37,561 nucleotides of DNA. Origin: an uncultured archaeon (GTDB taxonomy: Archaea; Altiarchaeota; Altiarchaeia; IMC4; SCGC-AAA252-I15). Of this stretch, positions 6,687 through 15,797 are shown one piece after another. Position numbers and translations under genes: made by a program. The stretch's first letter is position 1. The number at the start of each line of letters is the position of its first letter. Below the pieces are notes generated by a model, which saw nothing but the letters and a program-made list of their open reading frames with translations, was not told where the DNA came from and searched no databases. The stretch covers positions 1-37,561 of the forward strand of contig CABMCB010000047.1 of the NCBI GenBank assembly GCA_902384455.1. The letters are read 5' to 3'.

Positions 6687-9398
6687 TTGGTCAAAAAGTT
6701 AGCGCTGTGCTTCCTAATTTTAATTGTCTTCTCCGCATTTGTTGTCTCTCAGGACTACAGTTGCTACTACAGCAATTCGCCGATGTGCGACGGCACATGC
6801 CCCAAGGGATCTTGGTGCTCTATCGTCAAGGGCGGAGGATGCGGATGCGTCGCCTCTGAAACAACTACTACGATGCCTCAGCCCACATACTGCGGGAAAG
6901 CAGACCCCACGCAGATTTCATGCGGGGAGCAATACTGCAACAACAACGCGTACTGCACGGAGTACGCCGGCAGATGCGTCTGCAGCGACCAGCTGCCCAC
7001 AACCACGACGCAGCCGACCCAGCAGGACTGTAGTTCAATCGACCCATATAAAACAGACTGCAGCCTAGGCTACTGCCCCCTCAAAGGAAGATGCGTGGAA
7101 GACTCAGGCAGATGCGTATGCCAAGGAAAAACAACCCCAACCAAACCAAAGACAACGACAACATTCCCATACTACAACCCCACTATTGAAACGACCACAA
7201 CAATACCAAAAAACAACCCCGCAACAATAACCCTCACCCAAAACCCAACAACAGCAATAAGAGGCCGCGACATGATAAATTTCACGGCCCAAGTCCGCGA
7301 TTTTGACGGCATAAGCCGGATAACCCTTTTGATTGACAAGAAGGAAGTCAAAATCTGCGAAACCAAAGGCCTGGAGTCTTTATCGTGCTCATACAGCGGC
7401 GGCCCGTTTTACGGGAGCGGGGAAGTGTTGGTGGAGGCGACTGATGTTCTTAAGAATGTGGAATATGCGTCTGGACTGATTAGCCTGCAGGAGCCTGCGT
7501 CTGATTCGGGGTGCCCGCCAGGGTGCTCTTGCATGACTGAGGCGCAGGCGGTCTCAAGGTTTTCAGGAAACTACGAATTATGCAGCGGCGGCTTGGGAAC
7601 CTGCGGGGCACCAGCAACTCCCCCAGCAGGCGGCGGAGTGACATCAAGCGGAGGATTCACAGGCGGCGTAACATTGCCTGCAAGCCAATCGCGCTGCTAC
7701 CGTGAAGGCCCAACTTGTCCGGCAGGGTGCTCGTGCCTCACTGAGTCGGAGGCGCAGGCAATGTTTGGCAGGGGACGGTACAAGCCGTGCCAGTGTTCCG
7801 CTTCAGCGTGCGGAGGCGGAAAATCATGTTACGAGCGTGGGTGCGTTAAAGTCCGCGGGACGCTTAGGCCGCTGGGCGCCGCATATCAGCCGTATGTGCA
7901 GGTGGCTGCTTCAAGCGGCAGCGACAGCATGCTTATCCCCTCGATTGCCCCCCCTAACGGCTCTGGGGGATACTTGACTTATCAGGCGTGTCTGCCGCAG
8001 GGCCGTTGGGAACTCGTTCCTGTAACAAGTTCCGTAACGACTTGCCACACTTGCAGCGTCTCCGGTTCGTGGGACCCTCGGAATGCCGTCGTTGACGTCT
8101 CGGACTTGTGCGCTTCAGACGAGGTAAGGGACTTTGAGAATCTGGGTGCCGGGGGATCGGACGCCATCGCGCCTGAAGTCCGCATTGAAGTAGCCCCCTC
8201 AGAATTGCATTCAAGCACTTTAGTCAACGTCTCAGTTTCGGCCAATGACGCAGGCGGCGTAACGAACATTGCGATATTTGAGTCCGGAACCGACTTAGCG
8301 TGCAATCTCATCCCTGAGCATTTGGTTGCCGAATGCTGCATCAACAGCACAGCACCTCCACGGTGTTCTTACCTGAACGGCCCGGTCGCAAACTACAGCG
8401 TAGTCACATACAGGGCGCAATCATACGACACCGCGTGCAACATAAAATCAGAGTCAATAACCCGCGAAGTAATCGCCGACCCCATGGCAATTCAGATGGG
8501 GATGATGTGCACATGCAGGGAGGGCACCCAGTTCATGGCTCCATTCGACCAGTGGGATGACGTTGTGGTCGCGGACGTGTTGGGGCTTAATCGGAGCCAG
8601 ATTATTCACGCTCACGCAACCGGCGGAATGATTTACCTCTACAACGTCAGCGGTTCGGTTCTTGCCAACTTCAGCTCCGTCTACGGGAGTCACGACAGGA
8701 TTGCCGCCGGAGACGTCAACGCAGACGGAAGAGCCGAAGTCGTGGTGGCGCACGCCTCAGACTCCAGAGCATACGTCTACAGTAGAAGCGGCTTGGTCGG
8801 AAGCTTCAACATTCATTTCATCGCAAACGACGGATTCGCAGTCGGCGACATTTTAGGCGACAATCGGGCCGAAATTCTCGTGGCGTCAGTGAGAGACGGC
8901 ATGATTTATGTTTACGACGGGGCGGGAGCGAACGTATCGTCAAACTGGATTGCCGATTCCCCAGGATTCAGATACACCGCGGACTCTCCAGGACACGACG
9001 GATTCGCAGTCGCAGACGTCATAGGAGACGCGAAAGCCGATGTCATACTCCTCAAAAACTCCGACAAAAAACTTACGGTGTATGAGCCGACGCGGATGAT
9101 GCCAAAAATCCAAGTCACCGTCGACCGATGGAACACGCTTAGCGGACTGGCTGCGGCCGACTTTTACGGCGACGAAAACGCGGAGTTCCTTGTCGGCTCC
9201 CCGGACGACGGCGCAGTATACGTGTACGACGTTTTCGGCGTACTCAAGACCAATTATTTCCCCTTCATGGGATACGACGGACTGGCTGCAGGCGACTTAA
9301 ACGGCGACGGCAAGGCGGAATACGTGGTGGCGATGACGCACGACAAGGCGATGTATGTTGAGCCGGGAGGCGACGCGACAACGGGGTGGATGAATTGA
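6687..9398 (+). CDS. Secreted Cys-rich protein with FG-GAP propeller
   Basis: A predicted exported protein of about 903 residues. The preferred start is TTG 6687, preceded by GGTGG and giving the signal peptide MVKKLALCFLILIVFSAF; GTG 6678 is an alternative. The N-terminus has three Cys-rich modules ending in CxC, separated by Thr-rich linkers. An Ig-like domain follows (about 7218-7480), then two CPxGCSC-MTEAxA/LTESEA modules (near 7510 and 7720). After a second Ig-like region, six FG-GAP/VCBS-type repeats occupy about 8555-9370, each with a loop such as GDVNADGRAE or GDLNGDGKAE and a following V-YVYD strand. These repeats normally form a calcium-binding beta-propeller as in integrin alpha chains and mediate adhesion. 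The gene overlaps the next one, so both are probably co-expressed. No catalytic residues were recognised. Confidence 0.75.
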   Translation: MVKKLALCFLILIVFSAFVVSQDYSCYYSNSPMCDGTCPKGSWCSIVKGGGCGCVASETTTTMPQPTYCGKADPTQISCGEQYCNNNAYCTEYAGRCVCSDQLPTTTTQPTQQDCSSIDPYKTDCSLGYCPLKGRCVEDSGRCVCQGKTTPTKPKTTTTFPYYNPTIETTTTIPKNNPATITLTQNPTTAIRGRDMINFTAQVRDFDGISRITLLIDKKEVKICETKGLESLSCSYSGGPFYGSGEVLVEATDVLKNVEYASGLISLQEPASDSGCPPGCSCMTEAQAVSRFSGNYELCSGGLGTCGAPATPPAGGGVTSSGGFTGGVTLPASQSRCYREGPTCPAGCSCLTESEAQAMFGRGRYKPCQCSASACGGGKSCYERGCVKVRGTLRPLGAAYQPYVQVAASSGSDSMLIPSIAPPNGSGGYLTYQACLPQGRWELVPVTSSVTTCHTCSVSGSWDPRNAVVDVSDLCASDEVRDFENLGAGGSDAIAPEVRIEVAPSELHSSTLVNVSVSANDAGGVTNIAIFESGTDLACNLIPEHLVAECCINSTAPPRCSYLNGPVANYSVVTYRAQSYDTACNIKSESITREVIADPMAIQMGMMCTCREGTQFMAPFDQWDDVVVADVLGLNRSQIIHAHATGGMIYLYNVSGSVLANFSSVYGSHDRIAAGDVNADGRAEVVVAHASDSRAYVYSRSGLVGSFNIHFIANDGFAVGDILGDNRAEILVASVRDGMIYVYDGAGANVSSNWIADSPGFRYTADSPGHDGFAVADVIGDAKADVILLKNSDKKLTVYEPTRMMPKIQVTVDRWNTLSGLAAADFYGDENAEFLVGSPDDGAVYVYDVFGVLKTNYFPFMGYDGLAAGDLNGDGKAEYVVAMTHDKAMYVEPGGDATTGWMN

Positions 9399-12300
9399 AA
9401 AAAGCCGCTGTATTCATGACCCTCCTACTGATAGCCTACACAGCAAACGCAATAAACACTCCCACCCAAACAAACAGCCCGCAACAGACGCGCCTGACAA
9501 CACCCTCAGAAGCACTATCCTGCACATGCTCAGGCCCCTCCACAACAGACCTATTCAGAAGCGAATTCATCTCTTGCGGAATAAGCTTAAGCAGAGACTA
9601 CTGCATAAACTCGACATCAGTAAGGCAATACTACTGCAACGGCACCAGAGTAAGCTCGCAAACAGCAACATGCCCAACAGGATACCTCTGCAGCGCAGGC
9701 GCATGCTCCAACCTACCTGACCTGGAGCTCACTCGGCTGGAGATTCTACCCCCAAAAACCAGGACGCTAAAGTACGTCTCAGCAATAGCCTTCATAACAA
9801 ACGTCGGAGCAACAACATCCCCCCCAACAAACGTCACCCTCTACTGGACATGCGAACCGCTAACAAAAACAATCGGCCCGCTCACCCCAGGCAACAGCAC
9901 CCAAATAGTCTATCAAAACACCCTAATATTCGACGAAGGAGGCATATACCCAGTCACAGGGCTCGCCGACAGCGCCTACCAGATAAACGAATCCAGAGAA
10001 GACAACAACCAATTAATTGCAAACGTGACGGTGGAACTACCCGGCCAAATACAAACGCCCAACCCCCCAACAGACCTTCACGACGAAGAAGAACGACCCA
10101 TATCCTGCACGGAAACCCCAATGATGCAGATAGGCCGAAAGAAAAACGCGAGCGGCAACTACTACGCCGACGCGGAAGGGCGGTTGCTTAGGCCGCTTAG
10201 TTCGGCTCCTTGGGACGGCGCGCCGCCTTCAGGGCACAATTACTTGTTCGCAGACTTCGACTACAATTACGACGCAAGCAGTCAAACACTCAACCTCACA
10301 GACACAACAAACGCCTCGCTGGTCACTAACCGCTATTGGATTCTCGACGACGGCTACACATCAAACTCAATCAACATAATCCACAGCATCCCCCGCGGAA
10401 TGCACAACATCTCCCTAACAGTCACAGACAACCGAGGATACAACGCCACGGTCACCAAAAGAGTAGACCTGTCGTACGGCGGAGTCTGGGGCCCCAAAGT
10501 CAACTTCATATTCGAACACAACAAAGCACTACAATTCACCTTCTTCGACTACTCCGGACGCGGAGTAGCAACAAGCCTATGGAACCTAGGCGACGGCCAA
10601 ATATCAAACTACACAAACCCAATATACACATACAGCCACCCCGGAAACTACACAATAACCTACACAATAACTGACTCATCAGGCGTCACCCAAACAGTCA
10701 CAAGAACAATTCAAGCCGACACAATATGGCTGCCCGGACAAGGCCACACAAACGCGTGCGGAACAACAACCCTCGCATACACACTAAGATACATCACAGG
10801 CAGAGACTACACTCCCGCCACCATAGACTCAGCCATACGCGCCAGCTCCGCAGCATCCTCGTTCGGCGACGACGCAGGAATGTTCACAGACCCCATAAGC
10901 ATGATAGAATACGCCAGAAGACAAGGAGTAAACGCCGAAATATACCAAAACGGCGACTTCACCCAAATAAGACGCCTAATAGACCAAGGACACCCCGTCA
11001 TACTAGACATATCCGCAAAAGGCGACACCGACATCAACAACGGACACTGGCTCGTCGTAGTAGCATACTGCTCACGCCCCACAGAAACACCCGGCGCATA
11101 CGAAACAGTATACGGCGTATACAACCCATGGGGATACCAATACGAAATAGAAGAAAGCCGACTCGCAAAATACTGGGGGCCACTAGAACTCGGCGGATTC
11201 GTACCCCTATGGACACGACTTTATGTGCTAGTCTCAAACAACCCACTACCCCCCGGCGACACAGAAAACATAAGAGCAAAACTAGCCGTAGGCCAATCCC
11301 TAACAATGATGACCACCGGCGCAGAACACCTAGCATCAGGCGACGTAGGAGGAATACCCCAAGGCCTAATAGAAATGGTAGGCGGAACAGTAACCGGAAT
11401 AGTAGGCGCACTAAGCGAAGTAATATTCGGATTCTGCGGCCACGCAGACGACGTGCCATTGGTGGGAGGATTCCTCACAGCAACAGACCAGCTGGTGGGC
11501 TCAGTGATGCTTTCGGCCAACCAGTTTTTGACGGATTTGGGTTCGGATGTCGCGTATCTTGTGGACAACTTCTATAATCCTCTGGCGTGGGGGGAAACTT
11601 TAGTGAACCTTGTGTCTCACGTGCTCACTCTGGTGGGCAACATCATTGAGAACGTGCTGGATTTCATAGTCAACGTCTTTGAGGCGATTGGCAGGTTCTT
11701 CACGGACTTGTGGCATGGCATAGAAGACTTTTTCTGTTGGATTACCGGTTCGGACTGCACTAAGAGGACGTGCGTCATTGAGCGTATGGTGTCGACAGAC
11801 GGATGCGGGGAAACAAGCGTCTACATGAACAAGATGTTTAGGGTGGGCGCGGCAGGATACGTCGGAACCAAAAGCAGCAACGGCACCGTGCCTATATACA
11901 AGTACGTGCAGTCGTGGATGGGCTCAAACAACAGATGGACTTACATAAGTTTGAACCCTAACGCTGACGCCAACACAACAGATGCGGCAAGGACAAACAC
12001 TCTCGGCTACGTGAAAACAACTCCTTGCTCGGGCTGCGTGAACCTGACGTCCGAGATGCCCAAATACAACCTGGAGCCTCGACCACCGGAAAACCTGGGG
12101 TTCATACCAAAGGGATATGAAAACGACTCGACTCCCCTGTGGCTGTTCAACGACACGGCAGGCGGCTCAATAACCGTCTCCACAGACGCATGCGCCGGCA
12201 CAAGAACATTCGTCTCCCCCGTAATGGACGGCTACACAAGAACTAAACTGCTGGGCTACATACGGCTGACTTACGCGCCTGACACAGTGAAAGTCTACAG

Positions 12301-12592
12301 ATACTACAACAAAAATGAAAAAGCGTTCTTCCTCAGCCTAAACCCCAACGAAACAAACAGAGACTACGTCATGAGCGGACTGCTCGGCTACGCATACACC
12401 ACAAACTCATCGGACACCACACCCCTAAGCAGCTACCTGCCAGCATACTTCACCCAGCAGAACGCATCCGCGACATGCGAAAACGACGAAAGCACATACA
12501 CCACATCAGTCGGCAACATATACAAGACGAAGCACCCGTGCACAGTACCCGTCTACAAGTACTGCAAAAGGTACATAAAAGTAGAAGAATAA
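9395..12592 (+). CDS. Secreted CARDB-PKD-C39-like multidomain protein
   Basis: Predicted exported protein of about 1065 residues. The start overlaps the previous stop: TTG 9395 after GGTGGA is preferred, GTG 9386 is possible. A signal peptide (to about residue 20) is followed by a small Cys-rich region, a CARDB-like domain (about 100-220), and two PKD-like domains (about 270-440, with LGDG and YSHPGNYTITYT). A papain-fold C39-like peptidase domain comes next: Q449 six residues before C455 (NACGTTT), H551 (NGHWLVV) and N577 (YNPWG). That is the full expected constellation, so it is likely active. Residues about 632-790 are hydrophobic, Gly-rich and amphipathic, ending in FFCWITGSDC. The C-terminus (790-1065) carries YKY/FFLSLNPN/LGY-type repeats resembling DUF5648 lectin-like modules. 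It could be an adhesin-protease or toxin-like protein; the function is unproven. Codon style switches sharply near 11455. Confidence 0.75.
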   Translation: MKKAAVFMTLLLIAYTANAINTPTQTNSPQQTRLTTPSEALSCTCSGPSTTDLFRSEFISCGISLSRDYCINSTSVRQYYCNGTRVSSQTATCPTGYLCSAGACSNLPDLELTRLEILPPKTRTLKYVSAIAFITNVGATTSPPTNVTLYWTCEPLTKTIGPLTPGNSTQIVYQNTLIFDEGGIYPVTGLADSAYQINESREDNNQLIANVTVELPGQIQTPNPPTDLHDEEERPISCTETPMMQIGRKKNASGNYYADAEGRLLRPLSSAPWDGAPPSGHNYLFADFDYNYDASSQTLNLTDTTNASLVTNRYWILDDGYTSNSINIIHSIPRGMHNISLTVTDNRGYNATVTKRVDLSYGGVWGPKVNFIFEHNKALQFTFFDYSGRGVATSLWNLGDGQISNYTNPIYTYSHPGNYTITYTITDSSGVTQTVTRTIQADTIWLPGQGHTNACGTTTLAYTLRYITGRDYTPATIDSAIRASSAASSFGDDAGMFTDPISMIEYARRQGVNAEIYQNGDFTQIRRLIDQGHPVILDISAKGDTDINNGHWLVVVAYCSRPTETPGAYETVYGVYNPWGYQYEIEESRLAKYWGPLELGGFVPLWTRLYVLVSNNPLPPGDTENIRAKLAVGQSLTMMTTGAEHLASGDVGGIPQGLIEMVGGTVTGIVGALSEVIFGFCGHADDVPLVGGFLTATDQLVGSVMLSANQFLTDLGSDVAYLVDNFYNPLAWGETLVNLVSHVLTLVGNIIENVLDFIVNVFEAIGRFFTDLWHGIEDFFCWITGSDCTKRTCVIERMVSTDGCGETSVYMNKMFRVGAAGYVGTKSSNGTVPIYKYVQSWMGSNNRWTYISLNPNADANTTDAARTNTLGYVKTTPCSGCVNLTSEMPKYNLEPRPPENLGFIPKGYENDSTPLWLFNDTAGGSITVSTDACAGTRTFVSPVMDGYTRTKLLGYIRLTYAPDTVKVYRYYNKNEKAFFLSLNPNETNRDYVMSGLLGYAYTTNSSDTTPLSSYLPAYFTQQNASATCENDESTYTTSVGNIYKTKHPCTVPVYKYCKRYIKVEE

Positions 12593-12686
12593 ATCCTCCA
12601 TCAACTCGCCGAAAGATTCAACGACAAACCGAATTAAATAAAACAAATCCAAGTTGTTTTTATTTCCGTCGCAGTCAATTCTTATC

Positions 12687-12691
12687 GGGTG
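12687..12691 (+). promoter_or_regulatory. Ribosome binding site deciding the argG start
   Basis: GGGTG ends 7 bases before the ATG at 12699. It supports this ATG over an upstream in-frame TTG at 12654. Confidence 0.45.
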
Positions 12692-12698
12692 TCAAACA

Positions 12699-14006
12699 AT
12701 GGCCGAACAGAACGATTTGAATCAGATACTGAAGAAGATTGACGAATCACCTAAACCTAAGGTGAAGAAAGCATGCCTAGCCTACTCCGGCGGAGTAGAC
12801 TCTACATTGGGCGTGGAATTCTTAAGGAAAATCTACGGATGCAACGATATCGTTGCAGTCACCCTAGACATAGGCCAGGGCGAGCCTGAAATAAGGGATT
12901 CTGAGGAGAAGGCGAGGAAAGTAGGAATCAAGCCTATACTAATCGACAAGAAAGAAGAGTTCACCGAAGTCTGGCTTGCGAAGGCAATCAAAGCCAACAG
13001 CAGCTACAACGGATACCCAGTGGCCACCTCGATGACGAGGCAGCTTGTGGCTCAGGCTGTGGCGCAGGAGGCCGTTAAGAACGGGTGCGACGCAATCCTT
13101 GAGGGTTGCACTGGGAAGGGCAACGACCAGTATAGGATGCATAATGTCATCAAGTTTTTCGCTCCTGAAATCGAGATTCTCCAGCCGGTCAGAGACTTCG
13201 ATATGACGCGGCTTGAGGAGAACGTTTTGGTTAATGCATGGAATATTCCTGTGAACGAGCAGGTGACCGGCGGAGACGACAAGACGATGTGGTGCCGCTC
13301 CATAGCCTCAGGTGCAATCGACCTGAACCAGCCTTTGTCCGACGACATATGGATGTGGCTTGTTCCTCCCGAGAAAGCGCCTGACACGCCCACTTTCGTT
13401 GAAATAGAATTCAAGCAAGGAGTTCCAGTCGCATTGGACGGAAAGAAGATGAAGCTGGGCGACATCATAATGAAGCTCAACGAAGTAGGCGGCAAAAACG
13501 GCGTAGGAAAAATAGACATGTTCGAGGACGGCGTAATGAACATGAAAAGCCGCGAAATATATGAGGCCCCCGCAGCCCACATAATACTGAAGCTCCACAA
13601 CGACCTGGAATTATGGTGCCTCACCAAAGACGAAATCCAGTTCAAAAAGACAGTCGACGCAAAGTGGGCCTACATGGTGTACCACGGCGAATGGTTCCAC
13701 CCCTTGAAGGAAGACTTGGACGCTTTCATAGACAAAAGCCAGCAGTTCGTCAGCGGCAAATACACCGTAAAACTCTACAAAGGAAACATCGACATAGTAA
13801 AGCGCGAATCAAACACAGGCCTATTCAACCAGGAGATGAGGTCCATTAAGACCCGCGGCTTCGACCAGCGCTGGGCGATAGGCTCAACCAAGGTTGCGAC
13901 TTTGCAGTGGATGATCCTTGCTAAGGCAGGCCGCGGACTGCAGCCTAACGTGCAGTTGAAGGAGAAGCAGGTGGGCAAGAAAATAACGGTGCCTGCAGGG
14001 AAGTAA
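12699..14006 (+). CDS. argG: Argininosuccinate synthase
   Basis: Catalyses ATP-dependent condensation of citrulline and aspartate to argininosuccinate in the cytoplasm, the penultimate step of arginine synthesis. The 435-residue protein has the N-type ATP-pyrophosphatase loop SGGVDST (30-36), the family motif EGCTGKGNDQYR, and a conserved C-terminal region with DQRWAIGSTK. It is slightly longer than the usual 400 or so residues, with about 25 extra N-terminal residues before the P-loop. argH starts 4 bases after the stop, so the two form an operon. No other arginine biosynthesis gene is in the window, so citrulline must be made from genes elsewhere or be imported. Confidence 0.95.
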   Translation: MAEQNDLNQILKKIDESPKPKVKKACLAYSGGVDSTLGVEFLRKIYGCNDIVAVTLDIGQGEPEIRDSEEKARKVGIKPILIDKKEEFTEVWLAKAIKANSSYNGYPVATSMTRQLVAQAVAQEAVKNGCDAILEGCTGKGNDQYRMHNVIKFFAPEIEILQPVRDFDMTRLEENVLVNAWNIPVNEQVTGGDDKTMWCRSIASGAIDLNQPLSDDIWMWLVPPEKAPDTPTFVEIEFKQGVPVALDGKKMKLGDIIMKLNEVGGKNGVGKIDMFEDGVMNMKSREIYEAPAAHIILKLHNDLELWCLTKDEIQFKKTVDAKWAYMVYHGEWFHPLKEDLDAFIDKSQQFVSGKYTVKLYKGNIDIVKRESNTGLFNQEMRSIKTRGFDQRWAIGSTKVATLQWMILAKAGRGLQPNVQLKEKQVGKKITVPAGK

Positions 14007-14010
14007 AGGT

Positions 14011-15516
14011 ATGACTAAGAAGCTGTGGGGTGGGCGTTTCAGCAAGGACCCGACATCGGACGTCGAAGATTTCCTTCAGAGCATAGAAGTAGACCGGGAA
14101 ATGGTGCTCGAGGACATTTGGGGTAGCGAAGCCCACGCCATAATGCTTGCCCGGCAAGGCATAATAACCGGCGAAGACCTCAGGAAGATTCTCTACTGGC
14201 TCAATATTGTGCGCGAAAAATACCTGAAAAACGAGTTCACGCTGCGCAAAGAAGACGAAGACGTACACCTCTCCGTAGAGAAATACCTTATTGAAGGGGC
14301 AGGCCCCGAGTACGGAGGAAAACTCCACACCGCCAGAAGCAGGAACGACCAGGTTCTAGTCGACGCTAAACTGCACATCCGGTGGAAGATCCTTGAAATA
14401 AAAAAGAAAATCATAGCCCTACAAAAAGTCTTCCTAAAGATTGCCAGCGAAAACACGGAAACAGTCATACCCGGATACACGCACACTCAAGAAGCGATGC
14501 CGGTTACACTAGGATTCTGGGCTACTGCTTACGTCAGCGCTTTCAACAGGGACTTGCGCCGGTTAGACAACGCATACGATAACGTCGACTCCAATCCGCT
14601 GGGGTCGTGCGCTCTGGCCGGGACGTCATTCAACATAGACCGCAGGATGACTGCGAAGTTTCTGGGTTTCAGCAAAGTTCACGAGCACACTTTGGACGCA
14701 ATAAGCTCAAGAGACTTCGTCGCAGAAACGCTCTGCTCACTAGCCATACTCATGAGCACCCTAAGCAAGCTGGCCGAGGAGATGATTTACTGGTCTACGT
14801 TCGAGTTTGGCATAGTGGAGCTTGACGACTCTTACACTGCAGGAAGCAGCATCATGCCCCAAAAGAAGAATCCTTGCGTTGCGGAGCTCACTCGCGGGCG
14901 CACAGGCCGAGTGTACGGCTCTTTGATGCAGCTTTTGACTATGATGAAGGGCATCCCCATGGGGTACAACCGCGATTTGCAGGAGGACAAACCGCCTCTG
15001 TGGAGCTCCCTGGACGTCGTAGAGAAGACGCTGACGGTGACGGCCGGAATGATTGAGACGATGAAGGTCGACAAGAAGCGGCTTGAGGAATTGGCCGGCT
15101 CAAACTTCACGACTGCCACTGAGCTTGCCAACCACCTGGTTAGGGAGCACGGTTTGAGTTTCCGTCAGTGCCACCACATTGTAGGGGACTTGGTGGGGAC
15201 TTTGCACCGTGAAGGCAAGACTTTCATGGACTTCAATGAGGTGGATAAGGTTTTGTCGAAGCATAAAATCAAGGTGACTTACGCTAAGATGCGCAGCATA
15301 TTCGACCCTAAGCAGAACATCCACACTTACCGCAGCCAAGGAAGCCCTTCGCCCAAGGAAGTAAAAAGGATGATAGCGGAGTTCACTGCCGAAGTAAAGA
15401 AGAACGAAAAGATAATCCAGCAGCAGGAAACCAAAATCAAAGACGCCGAGAAGCTGACTCAAAGGATAGTGAAAGACGTGCTGTCAGGAAAAGACGTCTG
15501 CGCAATAAAAATCTAA
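14011..15516 (+). CDS. argH: Argininosuccinate lyase
   Basis: Splits argininosuccinate into arginine and fumarate, the last step of arginine synthesis. The protein has 501 residues. The family elements are the N-terminal KLWGGRFSKDP, HTARSRNDQV, and the fumarase/aspartase-superfamily signature GSSIMPQKKNP (from residue 278), which carries the mobile loop with the catalytic Ser. It is longer than typical ArgH (about 460): the last 60 residues or so form a Lys/Glu-rich, probably coiled-coil tail. The ATG start follows AAAGGT and lies 4 bases after argG. The stop is 3 bases from the convergent small membrane protein gene. Confidence 0.95.
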   Translation: MTKKLWGGRFSKDPTSDVEDFLQSIEVDREMVLEDIWGSEAHAIMLARQGIITGEDLRKILYWLNIVREKYLKNEFTLRKEDEDVHLSVEKYLIEGAGPEYGGKLHTARSRNDQVLVDAKLHIRWKILEIKKKIIALQKVFLKIASENTETVIPGYTHTQEAMPVTLGFWATAYVSAFNRDLRRLDNAYDNVDSNPLGSCALAGTSFNIDRRMTAKFLGFSKVHEHTLDAISSRDFVAETLCSLAILMSTLSKLAEEMIYWSTFEFGIVELDDSYTAGSSIMPQKKNPCVAELTRGRTGRVYGSLMQLLTMMKGIPMGYNRDLQEDKPPLWSSLDVVEKTLTVTAGMIETMKVDKKRLEELAGSNFTTATELANHLVREHGLSFRQCHHIVGDLVGTLHREGKTFMDFNEVDKVLSKHKIKVTYAKMRSIFDPKQNIHTYRSQGSPSPKEVKRMIAEFTAEVKKNEKIIQQQETKIKDAEKLTQRIVKDVLSGKDVCAIKI

Positions 15517-15519
15517 AAC

Positions 15520-15789
15520 CTATTTTCTACGCGCGTGATTCAGCCAGATCCCCTTGAAATACGGCAACGTCAGCGTGGAAAGCATGAATCCTACGGCGGG
15601 GACGATCGCGTTAAGCCACGGGTTGGGAATATTCACCTCATAAAGGTAGATTCCGACTGCTAGGTAAGTGAAGACGAAAAGCAGCGTCCTCCTTGCAAGG
15701 CTCGTTTCCCATGCTTTGTCGGACTCAACCTTTTTATTGCGCTCCTCAATCGCATCAACCCTCGCCTCCAAATCGCCAATTGACGCCAT
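15520..15789 (-). CDS. Small two-helix membrane protein with N-terminal coiled coil
   Basis: An 89-residue protein of unknown function. Residues 1-25 (DLEARVDAIEERNKKVE) form a likely short coiled coil. Two hydrophobic helices follow, about 33-50 and 59-77, joined by a short EVNIPNPW loop, with a basic C-terminus (NHARRK). Similar short proteins beginning with this kind of coiled coil are, from memory, widespread in DPANN archaea and candidate phyla radiation bacteria; that was not checked. The ATG lies 8 bases after the stop of the kinase-like gene, with GGTAGAT as ribosome binding site between them, so the two are translationally linked. Confidence 0.65.
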   Translation of the reverse strand: MASIGDLEARVDAIEERNKKVESDKAWETSLARRTLLFVFTYLAVGIYLYEVNIPNPWLNAIVPAVGFMLSTLTLPYFKGIWLNHARRK

Positions 15790-15797
15790 TATCTACC

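Noticed and set aside
10726..11577. A 283-residue plus-strand open frame
   Set aside because: Arg/His/Pro-rich shadow in another frame of the C39-like gene, produced by its A/C-rich codons.
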